In this document: in pieces, positions 49,101 through 60,618 of the stretch | Position numbering within the stretch: the first letter of the stretch is position 1 | How the letters are laid out: each line of letters starts with the position of its first letter | Origin: Clusia tigrina | Lineage: Eukaryota > Arthropoda > Insecta > Diptera > Clusiidae | Length of the DNA stretch: 64,000 nt | Assembly: GCA_920105625.2 (NCBI GenBank) | Contig: OV050030.1 | Coordinates: 235,693,889 to 235,757,888 of the forward strand | Direction: 5' to 3' | Made by a program: the position numbers and the translations under genes | The notes under the pieces: generated by a model | Told to the model about the DNA's origin: nothing | What the model saw: only the letters and a program-made list of their open reading frames with translations | Database searches by the model: none

Positions 49101-51373
49101 CAGAGACGTTGACAGAGGCTGCGACGCTGACAGATGCTGACAGATGCTGCGACGCCGACTAAGACGCCGACTGAGGCAGAGAGGGGTAGACATAGGCATA
49201 GAGAAGGCAGCAGACACCTCAATCGACAGCGGCAGCTACTGAGACGCCTACAGAGACGCTGAGAGAGGCTGCGACGCCGACTGATGCGGATAGGGGTAGA
49301 TATAGCCATAGAGAAGGCAGCAGACCCCCCAATCGACAGCGGCAGCGACTGAGATGCCTACAGTGACGCTGACAAGAGGCTGCGAAGCTGACAGAGGCTG
49401 CGACGGCGACAGAGTTGCCGACTGAGGCAGATAGGGTTAGATATAGGCATACAGAAGGCAGCAGACCCCCCAATCGACAGCGGCAGCGGCTGAGACGGCT
49501 ACAGAGACGCTGACAGAGGCTGCGACGCCGACTGAGATGCCGACTGAGGCAGATAAGGGTAGATATAGGCATACAGAAGGCAGCAGACACCCCAATTGAC
49601 AGCGGCAGCGACTGAGACGCCTACAGAGACTCTGACAGAGGCTGAGACGCCGACTGAGGCAGATACGGGTAGATATTGACATAGAGAAGGCAGCAGACCC
49701 CCCAATCGACAGCGGCAGCGACTGAGACACCTACAGAGACGCTGACAGAGGCTGCGACGCCGACTGAGGCAGATAGGGGTAGATATTGGCATAGAGAATG
49801 CAGCAGACCCCTCAATCGACGGCGGCAGCGACTGAGACGCCTAGAGAGACGCTCACAGAGGCTGCGACGCCGACTGAGATGCAGACTCAGGCAGGTAGGG
49901 GTAGATATAGGCATAGAGAAGGCAGCAGACCCCCCAATCGACAGCGGCAGCGACTGAGACGCCTACAGAGACGCTGACAGGGGCTGCGAAGCTGACTGAG
50001 ATGACGACTGAGGCAGATAAGGGTAGATATAGGCATACAGAAGGCAGCAGACCCCCCAATCGGCAGCGGCAGCGAATTAGACGCCTACAGAGATTCTGAC
50101 AGAGGCTGAGACGCCGACTGAGGCAGATACGGGTAGATATTGACATAGAGAAGGCAGCAGACCTCCCAATCGACAGCGGCAGCGACTGAGACGCCTACAT
50201 AGACTCTGACAATGGCTGCAATGCCGACTGAGACGCCGACTGAGGCAGATAGGGGTAGATATAGGCAAAGAGAAGGCATCAGAACTCCCAATCGACAGCG
50301 GCAGCGACTGAGACGCATTCAGAGATGCTGACAGAGGCTGTGATGCCGACTGAGACGCCGACTGAGGCAGAGAAGGGTAGATATAGGCATAGAGAAGGCG
50401 GCAGACCCCCCAATCGACAGCGGCAGCGACTGAGACGCCTACAGAGAAGCTGACAGAGTCTGCGACGCCGACTGAGATGCCGACTGAGGCAGATAGGGGT
50501 AGATAATAAAATAGAAAAGGCAGCAGACCCTCCAATCGACGGCGGCAGCGACTGAGACGCCTAGAGAGACGCTGACAGAGGCTGCGACGCCGCCTGAGAT
50601 GCCGACTGAGGCAGATAAGGGTAGATATAGGCATATAGATGGCAGCAGACCCCCCAATCGACAGCGGCAGTGACTGAGACGCCTACAGAGATTCTGACAG
50701 AGGCTGAGACGCCGACTGAGGCAGATACGGGTAGATTTTGACATAGAGAATGCAGCAGATCCCCCATCGACGGCGGCAGCGACTGAGACGCCTACAGAGA
50801 CGCTGACAGAGGCTGCGACGCTGACAGATGCTGCGACGCCGACTGGGACGCCGACTGAGGCAGAGAGGTGTAGAAATAGGCATAGAGAAGGCAGCAGACA
50901 CCTCAATCGATAGCGGTAACAAATGAGAAGCCTACAGAGACGCTGACAGGGGCTGCGACGCCGACTGAGATGCCGACTGAGGCAGATAGGTGTAGATATA
51001 GGCATAGAGAAGGCAGGAGACCCCCCAATCGACAGCGGCAGCGACTGAGACGCATTCAGAGAGGCTGACAGAGGCTGCGACGCTGACTGAGACGCCGACC
51101 GGCTCAGATAAGGGTAGACATAGGCATAGAGGAGGCAGCAGACCCCCCAATCGACAGCGGCAGCGACTGCGACGCTTACAGAGATGCTGACAGAGGCTGC
51201 GACGCCGACTGAGACGCCGACTGAGGCAGATAGGGGTAGATATAGGCATAGAGAAGGCAGCAGAACCCCCGATCGATAGCGGTAGCACTGAGACACCTAC
51301 AGAGACGCTGACAGAGTCTGCGACGCCGACTGAGGCAGATAGGGGTAGATATTGGCATAGAGAAGTCAGCAGA

Positions 51374-51388
51374 CCCCCCCCCCCCCCC
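51374..51388 (-). repeat. C-run, 15 bases (HOR C)
   Basis: Partner of the 14-base run at 43,404-43,417. Confidence 0.9.
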
Positions 51389-54040
51389 AATCAACAGCGG
51401 CAGCGGCTGAGACGCCTACAGAGACGCTGACAGAGGCTGCGACGCCGACTAAGACGTCGACCGAGGTAGAGAGGGGTTGAGATAGGCATAGAGAAGGCAG
51501 CAGATCCCCAATCGACAGCGGCAACAACTGAGACGCCTACAGAGACGCTGACAGAGGCTGCGACGCCGACTGAGATGCCGACTGAAACAGATAGGGGTAT
51601 ATATAGGCATAGAGAAGGCAGCAGACCCCTCAATCGACAGCGGCAGCGACTGAGACGCCTACAGAGATGCTGACAGAGGCTGCGACGCCGACTGAGACGC
51701 CGACTGAGGCAGATAGAGTTAGATATAGGCATAGAGAATGCAGCAGACCCCCAATCGACAACGGCAGCTACTGAGACGCCTACAGAGACGCTGAGAGAGG
51801 CTGCGACGCCGACTGATGCGGATAGGGGTAGATATAGGCATAGAGAAGGCAGCAGACCCCCAATCGACAGCGGCAGCGACTGAGACGCCTACAGAGACGC
51901 TGACAGAGGCTGCGACGCCGCCTGAGATGCCGACTGAGGCAGATAGGGGTAGATATTGGCATAGAGAAGGCAGCAGACCCACCAATCGACAGCGGCAGCG
52001 GCTGAGACGCCTACAGAGACGCTGACAGAGGCTGCGAAGCCGACTGTGACGCCGACTGAGGCGCGTAGTAGTAGATATAGGAATTGAGAAGGCAGCAGAC
52101 CCACCAATCGACAGTGGCAATAACTGAGACGCCTACAGAGACGCTGATAGAGGCAGCGACGCCGACTGAGTTGCCGACTGAGGCAGATAGGGGTAGATAT
52201 AGGCATACAGAAGGCAGCAGACCCCCCAATCGACGGCGGCAGCGACTGAGACGTCTACAGAGACGCTGACAGAGGCTGCGACGCTGACAGATGCTGCGAC
52301 GCCGACTGACACGCCGACTGAGGCAGAGAGGTGTATTCATAGGCATAGAGAAGGCAGCAGACACCTCAATCGACAGCGGCAACAAATGAGACGCCTACAG
52401 AGACGCTGACAGAGGCTGCGACGCCGACTGTGACGCCGACAGAGGCGCGTAGGGGTAGATATAGGCATAGAGAAGGCAGCAGACCCACCAATCGACAGCG
52501 GCAGCGACGGAGACGCCTACAGAGACGCTGACAGAGGCTGCGAAGCCGACTGTGATGCCGACTGAGGCGCGTAGGGGTAGATATAGGCATAGAGAAGGCA
52601 GCAGACCCACCAATCGACAGCGGCAGCGACTGAGACGCCTACAGAGACGCTGACAGAGGCTGCGACGCCGACTGAGGCAGATAGGGGTGGAAATTGGCAT
52701 AGAGAATTCAGCAGACCCCCCCATCGACGGCGGCAGCGACTGAGACGCCTACAGAGACGCTGACAGAGGCTGCGACGCTGACAGATGCTGCGACGCCGAA
52801 TGAGACGCCGATTGAGGCAGAGAGGGGTAGACATAGGCATAGAGAAGGCAGCAGACACCTCAATCGATAGCGGCAACAAATGAGACGCCTACAGAGACGC
52901 TGACAGAGGCTGCGACGCCGACTGAGATGCCGACTGAGACGCCGACTGAGGCAGATAGGGGTATATATAGGCATAGAGAAGGCATCAGACCCCCCAATCG
53001 ACAGCGGCAGCGACTGAGACGCATTCAGAGACGCTGACAGAGGCTGCGACGCCGACTGAGACGCCGACTGAGGCAGATAAGGGTAGATATTGGCATAGAG
53101 AAGGCAGCAGACAACCCAATCGACAGCGGCTGCGACTGAGACACCTACAGAGACGCTGACAGAGGCTGCGAAGCCGACTGTGGCGCCGACTGAGGCAGAT
53201 AGGGGAAGAGATAGGCATAGAGAAATCAGCAGACCCCCCAATCAACAGCGGCAGCGACTGAGACGCCTACAAAGACGCTGACATAGGCTGCGATGCCGAC
53301 TGAGACGCCGACTGAGACGCCGACTGAGGCAGATAGGGGTAGATATAGGCATAGAGAAGGCATCAGACCCCCCAATCCACAGCGGCAACGACTGAGACGC
53401 ATTCAGAGACGCTTACAGAGACGCCGACTGGGGCAGATAAGGGTGGACATAGGCATAGAGGAGGCAGCAGACCCCCCAATCGACAGCGACTGAGACGCTT
53501 ACAGAGATGCTGACAGAGGCTGCGACGCCGACTGAGACGCCGACTGAGGCAGATAGGGGTAGATATAGGCATAGTGAAGGCAGCAGACCCCCCAATCGAC
53601 AGCAGCAGCGACTGAGACGCCTACAGAGACGCTGACAGAGGCTGCGAAGCTGACAGAGGCAGATAGGGGTAGATATTGGCATAGAGAAGGCAGCAGACCC
53701 CCCAATCGACAGCGGCAGCGACTGAGACGCCTACAGATACGCTGACAGAGGCTGCGATGCCGACTGAGGCAGATAGGGGTAGATATTGACATAGAGAAGG
53801 CAGCAGACCCCCCCAATCGACAGCGGCAGCGACTGAGACACCTACAGAGACGCTGACAGAGGCTGCGACGCCGACTGAGATGCCGACTGAGGCAGATAAG
53901 GGTAGTTATAGGCATACAGAAGGCAGCAGACCCCCCAATCGACAGCGGCAGCGACTGAGACGCCTACAGAGACTCTGACAGAGGCTGAGACGCCGACTGA
54001 GGCAGATACGGGTAGATATTGACATAGAGAAGGCAGCAGA

Positions 54041-54054
54041 CCCCCCCCCCCCCC
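54041..54054 (-). repeat. C-run, 14 bases (HOR C)
   Basis: Partner of the 12-base run at 46,070-46,081. Confidence 0.9.
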
Positions 54055-54271
54055 AATCTACAGCGTCAGCGACTGAGACGCATTCAGAGACGCTGACAGA
54101 GGCTACGAAGCCGACTGAGGCAGATAGAATGCATAGTAAATGCAGCAGACTCCCCAGTCGACGGCGGCAGCGACTGCGACGCCTAGAGCGACGCTCACAG
54201 AGACTGCGACGCCGACTGAGATGCCGACTCAGGCAGGTAGGTGTAGATATAGGCATAGAGAAGGCAGCAGA

Positions 54272-54289
54272 CCCCCCCCCCCCCCCCCC
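54272..54289 (-). repeat. C-run, 18 bases, longest seen in the window
   Basis: Sits at the G-run box position of a monomer in copy C. The partner in copy A (37,488-37,499) has 12 bases. Confidence 0.9.
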
Positions 54290-55499
54290 AATCTACAGCG
54301 TCAGCGACTGAGACGCATTCAGAGACGCTGACAGAGTCTGCGACGCCGACTGAGACGCCGAATGAGGCAGATAAGGGTAGATATAGGCATAGAGAAGGCA
54401 GGAGACCCCCCAATCGACAGCGGCAGCGACTGAGACGCATTCAGAGAGGCTGACAGAGGCTGCGACGCAGACTGAGACGCCGACTGGGGCAGTTAAGGGT
54501 AGACATAGGCATAGAGAAGGCAGCAGACCCCCCAATCGACAGTGGCAGCGACTGAGACGCCTACAGAGACGCTGAGAGAGGTTGCGACGCCGGCTAAGAC
54601 GCCGACTGAGGCAGATAGGGGTTGACACAAGCATAGAGAAGGCAGCAGACCCCCAATCGACAGCGGCAACAACTGAAACGCCTACAGAGACGCTGACAGA
54701 GGCTGCGACGCCGACTAAGACGCCGACTGAAACAGATAGGGGTAGATATAGGCATAGAGAATGCAGCAGACCACCCCAATCGACAGCGGCAGGTACTGAG
54801 ACGCCTACAGAGACGCTGAGAGAGGCTGCGACGCCGACTGATGCGGATAGGGGTATATATAGACATAGAGAAGGCAGCAGACCCCCCAATCGACAACGGC
54901 AGTGACTGAGATGCCTACAGAGACGCTGACAAGAGGCTGCGACGCCGACTGAGGCGGAGAGGGGTAGACATAGGCAGAGAGAAGGCTGCAGACACCCCAA
55001 TCGACAGCGGCAACAAATGAGACGCCTACAGAGACGCTGACAGAGGCTGCGACGCCGACTGAGATGCCGACTGAGGCAGGTAGGGGTAGATATAGGCATA
55101 GAGAAGGCAGCAGACCCCCCAATCGACAGCGGCAGCGACTGAGACGCTACAGAGGCGCTGACAGAGGCTGCGACGCCGACTAAGGCAAATAGGGGTAGAT
55201 ATTGGCATAGAGAATGCAGCAGACCCCCCAATCGATGGCGGCAGCGACTGAGACGCCTAGAGAGAAGCTGACAGAGGCTGCGACGCTGACAGAGGCTGCG
55301 ACGCTGACAGATGCTGCGACGACGACTGAGACGCCGACTGAGGCAGAGAGGGGTAGACATAGGCATAGAGAAGGCAGCAGACACCCCAATCGACAGCGGC
55401 AACAAATGAGACGCTTACACAGAAGCTGACAGAGGCTGCGACGCCGACTGAGATGCCGACTGAGGCAGATAGGGGTAGATATAGGCATAGAGAAGGCAT

Positions 55500-55825
55500 C
55501 AGACCCCCCAATCCACAGCGGCAACGACTGAGACGCATTCAGAGACGCTGACAGAGGCTGCGACGCTGACTGAGACGCCGACTGAGGCAGATAAGGGTAT
55601 ATATTGGCATAGAGAAGGCAGCAGACCCCCCAATCGACAGCGGCAGCGACTGAGACACCTACAGAGACGCTTACAGAGGCTGCGAAGCCGACTGTGGCGC
55701 CGACTGAGGCAAATGGGGGAAGAGATAGGCATAGAGAAGTCAGCAGACCCCCAAACAACAGCGGCAGCGACTGAGACGCCTACAGAGACGCTGACAGAGG
55801 ATGCGATGCCGACTGAGGCAGATAG
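55500..55825 (-). repeat. ~0.33-kb block, copy 1
   Basis: Matches 56,338-56,663 at a constant 838 bp (GCATTC at 55,535 with 56,373), including the GGGGGAAGAGAT and CCCCCAAACAACAGCGG variants. Confidence 0.83.
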
Positions 55826-56337
55826 GGGTAGATATTGGCATAGAGAAGGCAGCAGACACCCCAATCGACAGCAGCAGCGACTGAGACGCCTACAGATACG
55901 CTGACAGAGGCTGCGAAGCTGACAGAGGCAGATAGGGGTACATATTGGCATAGAGAAGGCAGCAGACCCCCCAATCGACAGCAGCAGCGACTGAGACGCC
56001 TACAGATACGCTGACAGAGGCTGCGAAGCTGACAGAGGCTGCGAAGGTGACAGAGGCTGCGACGGCGACAGAGTTGCCGACTGAGGCAGATAGGGTTAGA
56101 TATTGGCAACAAAAAGCAGCAGCCCCCCAATCGACAGCGGCAGCGACTGAGACGCCTACAGAGACGCTGACAGAGGATGCGATGCCGACTGAGGCAGATA
56201 GGGGTAGATATTGACATAGAGAAGGCAGCAGACCCCCCAATCGACAGCGGCAGCGACTGAGACACCTACAGAGACGCTGACAGAGGCTGCGACGCCAACT
56301 GAGGCAGATATTGGTAGATATAGGCATAGAGAAGGAA
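55826..56337 (-). repeat. Monomers with a 111-bp duplication
   Basis: The text from GACAGCAGCAGCGACTGAG through GAAGCTGACAGAGGC occurs at about 55,866 and again at about 55,977, one short (111-bp) monomer apart. A second 18-bp expansion follows near 56,025-56,070. Confidence 0.8.
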
Positions 56338-56663
56338 TCAGACCCCCAATCGACAGCGGCAGCGACTGAGACGCATTCAGAGACGCTGACAGAGGCTGCC
56401 ACGCCCACTGAGACGCCGACTGAGGCAGATAAGGGTAGATATTGGCATAGAGAAGGCAGCAGACCCCCCAATCGACAGCGGCAGCGACTGAGACACCTAC
56501 AGAGACGCTTACAGAGGCTGCGAAGCCGACTGTGGCGCCGACTGAGGCAAATGGGGGAAGAGATAGGCATAGAGAAGTCAGCAGACCCCCAAACAACAGC
56601 GGCAGCGACTGAGACGCCTACAGAGACGCTGACATAGGCTGCGACGCCGACTGAGGCAGATAG
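56338..56663 (-). repeat. ~0.33-kb block, copy 2
   Basis: Partner of 55,500-55,825. Confidence 0.83.
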
Positions 56664-57514
56664 GGGTAGATATAGGCATAGAGAAGGCAGGAGACCCCCC
56701 AATCGACAGCGGCAGCGACTGAGACGCATTCAGAGAGGCTGACAGAGGCTGCGACGCCGACTGAGGCAGATATTGGTGTATATAGGCATAGAGAAGGCAG
56801 CAGACCCCCAATCGACAGCGGCAACAACTGAGACGCCTGCAGAGACGCTGACAGAGGCTGCAACGCCGACTGAGATGCCGACTGAAACAGATAGGGGTAG
56901 ATATAGGCATAGAGAAGGCAGCAGACACCCCAATCGACAGCAGCAGCGACTGAGACGCCTACAGAGACGCTGACAGAGGCCTCAAAGCTGACAGAGGCTG
57001 CGAAGCTGACAGAGGATGCGACGGCGACAGAGTTGCCGACTGAGGCAGATAGGGTTAGATATAGGCATACAGAAGGCAGCAGACCCCCCAATCGACAGCG
57101 GCAGCGACTGAGACGCCTACAGAGACGCTGACAGAGGCTGCAACGCCGACTGAGGCCGATAGGGGTAGATATTGGCATAGAGAATGCAGCAGACCCCCCA
57201 ATCGGCGGCGGCAACGACTGAGACGCCTAGAGAGACGCTGGCAGAAGCTGCGACGCCGACTGAGGCAGATAAGGGTAGTTATAGGCATACAGAAGGCAGC
57301 AGACCCCCCAATTGACAGCGGCAGCGACTGAGACGCCTACAGAGACTCTGACAGAGGCTGAGGCGCCGACTGAGGCAGATACGGGTAGATATTGACATAG
57401 AGAAGGCAGCAGACCCCCCAATGGAAAGCGGCAGCGACTGAGACACCTACAGAGACGCTGACAGAGGCTGCGACGCCGACTGAGGCAGATAGGGGCAGAT
57501 ATTGGCATAGAGAA
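56664..57514 (-). repeat. Right-arm monomers
   Basis: Ordinary reverse monomers fill this stretch, including one with extra 18-bp tail units near 56,970-57,030, one of which has changed to GAGGCCTCAAAGCTG. No non-repeat sequence is visible. Confidence 0.78.
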
Positions 57515-58350
57515 TGCAGCAGACTCCCCAGTCGACGGCGGCAGCGACTGCGACGCCTAGAGCGACGCTCACAGAGACTGCGACGCCGACTGAGATGTCG
57601 ACTCAGGCACGTAGGTGTAGATATAGGCATAGAGAAGGCAGCAGACCCCCCCCCCCAATCTACAGCGTCAGCGACTGAGACGCATTCAGAGACGCTGACA
57701 GAGGCTGCGACGCCGACTGCGACGCTGACTGAGACGCCGACTGGGGCAGTTAAGGGTAGACATAGGCATAGAGAAGGCAGCAGACCCCCCAATCGACAGT
57801 GGCAGCGACTGAGACGCCTACAGAGACGCTGACAGAGGCTGCGACGCCGGCTAAGACGCCGACTGAGGCAGATAGGGGTTGACACAAGCATAGAGAAGAC
57901 AGCAGACCCCCAATCGACAGCGGCAACAACTGAGACGCCTACAGAGACGCTGACAGAGGCTGCGACGCCGACTAAGACGCCGACTGAAACAGATAGGGGT
58001 AGATATAGGCATAGAGAATGCAGCAGACCACCCCAATCGACAGCGGCAGGTACTGAGACGCCTACAGAGACGCTGAGAGAGGCTGCGACGCCGACTGATG
58101 CGGATAGGGGTATATATAGACATAGAGAAGGCAGCAGACCACCCAATCGACAACGGCAGTGACTGAGATGCCTACAGAGACGCTGACAAGAGGCTGCGAC
58201 GCCAACTGAGGCGGAGAGGGGTAGACATAGGCATAGAGAAGGCTGCAGACACCCTAATCGACAGCGGCAACAAATGAGACGCCTACAGAGACGCTGACAG
58301 AGGCTGCGACGCCGACTGAGATGCCGACTGAGGCAGGTAGGGGTAGATAT
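57515..58350 (-). repeat. Partial fourth copy of the end of the ~8-kb repeat
   Basis: Matches 54,140-55,095 of copy C at spacing 3,374 bp (54,149 with 57,523), then 3,257 bp (54,594 with 57,851), a difference of about one monomer. It carries the marker GGAGAGGGGTAGACATAGGC and the C-run box at 57,646-57,656 (11 bases). Confidence 0.85.
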
Positions 58351-58560
58351 TGGCATAGAGAATGCAGCAGACCCCCCACTCGATGGCGGCAGCGACTGAG
58401 ATGCCTAGAGAGAAGCTGACAGAGGCTGCGACGCCGACTGAGGCAGATAGGGGTAGATATTGGCATAGAGAATGCAGCAGACCCCCCACTCGATGGCGGC
58501 AGCGACTGAGACGCCCAGAGAGAAGCTGACAGAGGCTGCGACGCTGACAGATGTTGCGAC
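58341..58560 (-). repeat. Recent tandem duplication of one 110-bp monomer
   Basis: The text CCCCCCACTCGATGGCGGC with its flanks occurs at 58,341-58,450 and again at 58,451-58,560 with few differences (for example GAGATGCCTAG against GAGACGCCCAG). The CACTCGATGG variant was not noticed elsewhere. Confidence 0.88.
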
Positions 58561-60498
58561 GCCGACTGAGGCAGAGAGGGCTAGACATAGGCATAGAGAA
58601 GGCAGCAGACACCCCAATCGACAGCGGCAACAAATGAGACGCCTACAGAGAAGCTGACAGAGGCTGCGACGCCGACTGAGATGCCGACTGAGGCAGATAG
58701 GGGTAGATATAGGCATAGAGAAGGCAGCAGACCCCGCCCCCCCAAACGACAGCGGCAGCGACTGAGACGCCTACATAGACTCTTACAAAGGCTGCGATGC
58801 CGAATGAGACGCCGACTGAGACGCCGACTGAGACGCCGACTGAGGCAGATAGGGGTAGATATAGGCATAGAGAAGGCAGGAGACCCCCCAATCGACAGCG
58901 GCAGCGACTGAGACGCATTCAGAGAGGCTGACAGAGGCTGCGACGCCGACTGAGGCAGATAGGGGTAGATATAGGCATAGAGAAGGCAGCAGACCCCCGA
59001 ATCGACAGCGGCAGCGACTGAGACACCTACAGAGACGCTGACAGAGGCTGCGAAGCCGACTAAGACGCCGACTGAGGCAGATAGGGGTTGACATAGGCAT
59101 AGAGAAGGCAGCAGACCCCAAATCGACAGTGGCAACAACTGAGACGCCTACAGAGACACTGACAGAGGCTGCGACGCCGACTAAGACGCCGACTAAGACG
59201 CCGACTGAGGCAGATAGGGGTTGACATAGGCATAGAGAAGGCAGCAGTCCCTAAATCGACAGCGGCAACAACTGACACGCCTACAGAGACGCTGACAGTG
59301 GCTGCAACGCCGACTGAAATGCCGACTGAGGCAGATAAGGGTAGTTATAGGCATACAGAAGGCAGCAGACCCCCCCAATCGACAGCGGCAGCGACAGAGA
59401 CGCCTATATAGACGCTGACAATGGCTGCGACGCTGACAGAGGCTGCGACGCTGACTGAGTCGCCGACTGGGGCAGATAAGGGTAGACATAGGCATAGAGG
59501 AGGCAGCAGACCAACCAATCGACAGCGGCAGCGACTGAGACGCTTACAGAGATGCTGACAGAGGCTGCGACGCCGACTGAGACGCCGACTGAGGCAGATA
59601 GGGGTAGATATAGGCATAGTGAAGGCAGCAGACCCCCCAATCGACAGCAGCAGCGACTGAGACGCCTACAGAGACGCTGACAGAGACTGCGAAGCTGACA
59701 GAGGCTGCGACGGCGACAGAGTTGCCGACTGAGGCAGATAGGGTTAGATATAGGCATACAGAAGGCAGCAGACCCCCCAATCGACAGCGGCAGCGACTGA
59801 GATGCCTACAGTGACGCTGACAAGAGGCTGCGACGCCGACTGAGACGCCGAATGAGGTAGATAGGGGTAGATATAGGCATAGAGAAGGCAGCAGACCCCC
59901 CAATCGACAGCAGCAGCGACTGAGACGCCTACAGAGACGCTGACAGAGGCTGCGACGCCGACTAAGACGCCGACTGAGGCAGATATGGGTTGACATAGGC
60001 ATAGAGAAGGCAGCTGACCCCCAATCGACAGCGGCAACAACTGATACGCCTACAGAGACGCTGACAGAGGCTGCGACGCCGACTAAGACGCCGACTGAGG
60101 CAGATAGGGGTTGACATAGGCATAGAGAAGGCAGCAGACCCCTAATCGACAGCGGCAACAACTGAGACGCCTGCAGAGACGCTGACAGAGGCTGCAACGC
60201 CGACTGAGATGCCGACTGAAACAGATAGGGGTAGATATAGGCATAGAGAAGGCAGCAGACACCCCAATCGACAGCAGCAGCGACTGAGACGCCTACAGAG
60301 ACGCTGACAGAGGCTGCGACGCCGACTGAGGCAGATAGGGGCAGATATTGGCATAGAGAATGCAGCAGACTCCCCAGTCGACGGCGGCAGCGACTGCGAC
60401 GCCTAAAGCGACGCTCACAGAGACTGCGACGCCGACTCAGAAGCCGACTCAGGCAGGTAGGTGTAGATATAAGGGTAGGTAGGTGCAGAGGCTACGAA
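58561..60498 (-). repeat. Right-arm monomers
   Basis: Ordinary reverse monomers fill this stretch. They include a unit with three 12-bp GACGCCGACTGA-type sub-repeats near 58,805-58,845 and several GACGCCGACTAA units with GGGGTTGACATAGGC near 59,060, 59,180, 59,950 and 60,070. A CAGACTCCCCAGTCGACGG unit near 60,365 matches those near 54,145 and 57,520. Confidence 0.78.
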
Positions 60499-60618
60499 GC
60501 CGACTGTGGCGCCGACTGTGGCGAAGACTGTGGCGCCGACTGTGGCGCCGACTGTGGTGCCGACTGTGGCGCCGACTGTGGTGCCGACTGTGGCGCCGAC
60601 TGTGGTGCCGACTGAGGC
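60499..60618 (-). repeat. 12-bp sub-repeat array, ten copies
   Basis: Units of GCCGACTGTGGC start at 60,499 and every 12 bp to 60,607. The third unit begins GAAG, and the last (60,607-60,618) is the normal GCCGACTGAGGC. From 60,535 the last base alternates C and T over six units, so the latest growth was in 24-bp pairs (60,535-60,606). Usual monomers have one to three such units. Confidence 0.95.

Larger units (their letters stand above)
46411..55168 (-). repeat. ~8-kb higher-order repeat, copy C (8,758 bp)
   Basis: C follows B with almost no change to about 54,130. It then holds the segment present in A (37,343 with 54,127; 38,072 with 54,862; spacing 16,784 then 16,790) but absent from B. 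It ends near 55,168, where A continues GCGAACCTGACTG and C turns to GCGACGCCGACTAAGG. Confidence 0.92.

Noticed and set aside
54293..55405. 370-codon open frame on the - strand, the longest seen (similar ones at 37,503-38,600, 57,337-58,356 and 27,062-28,081)
   Set aside because: It consists wholly of monomers read in successive phases, has no domain, no conserved start context and no unique sequence, and related copies are broken by sub-repeat and C-run changes. It is an accident of a repeat with few stop codons.
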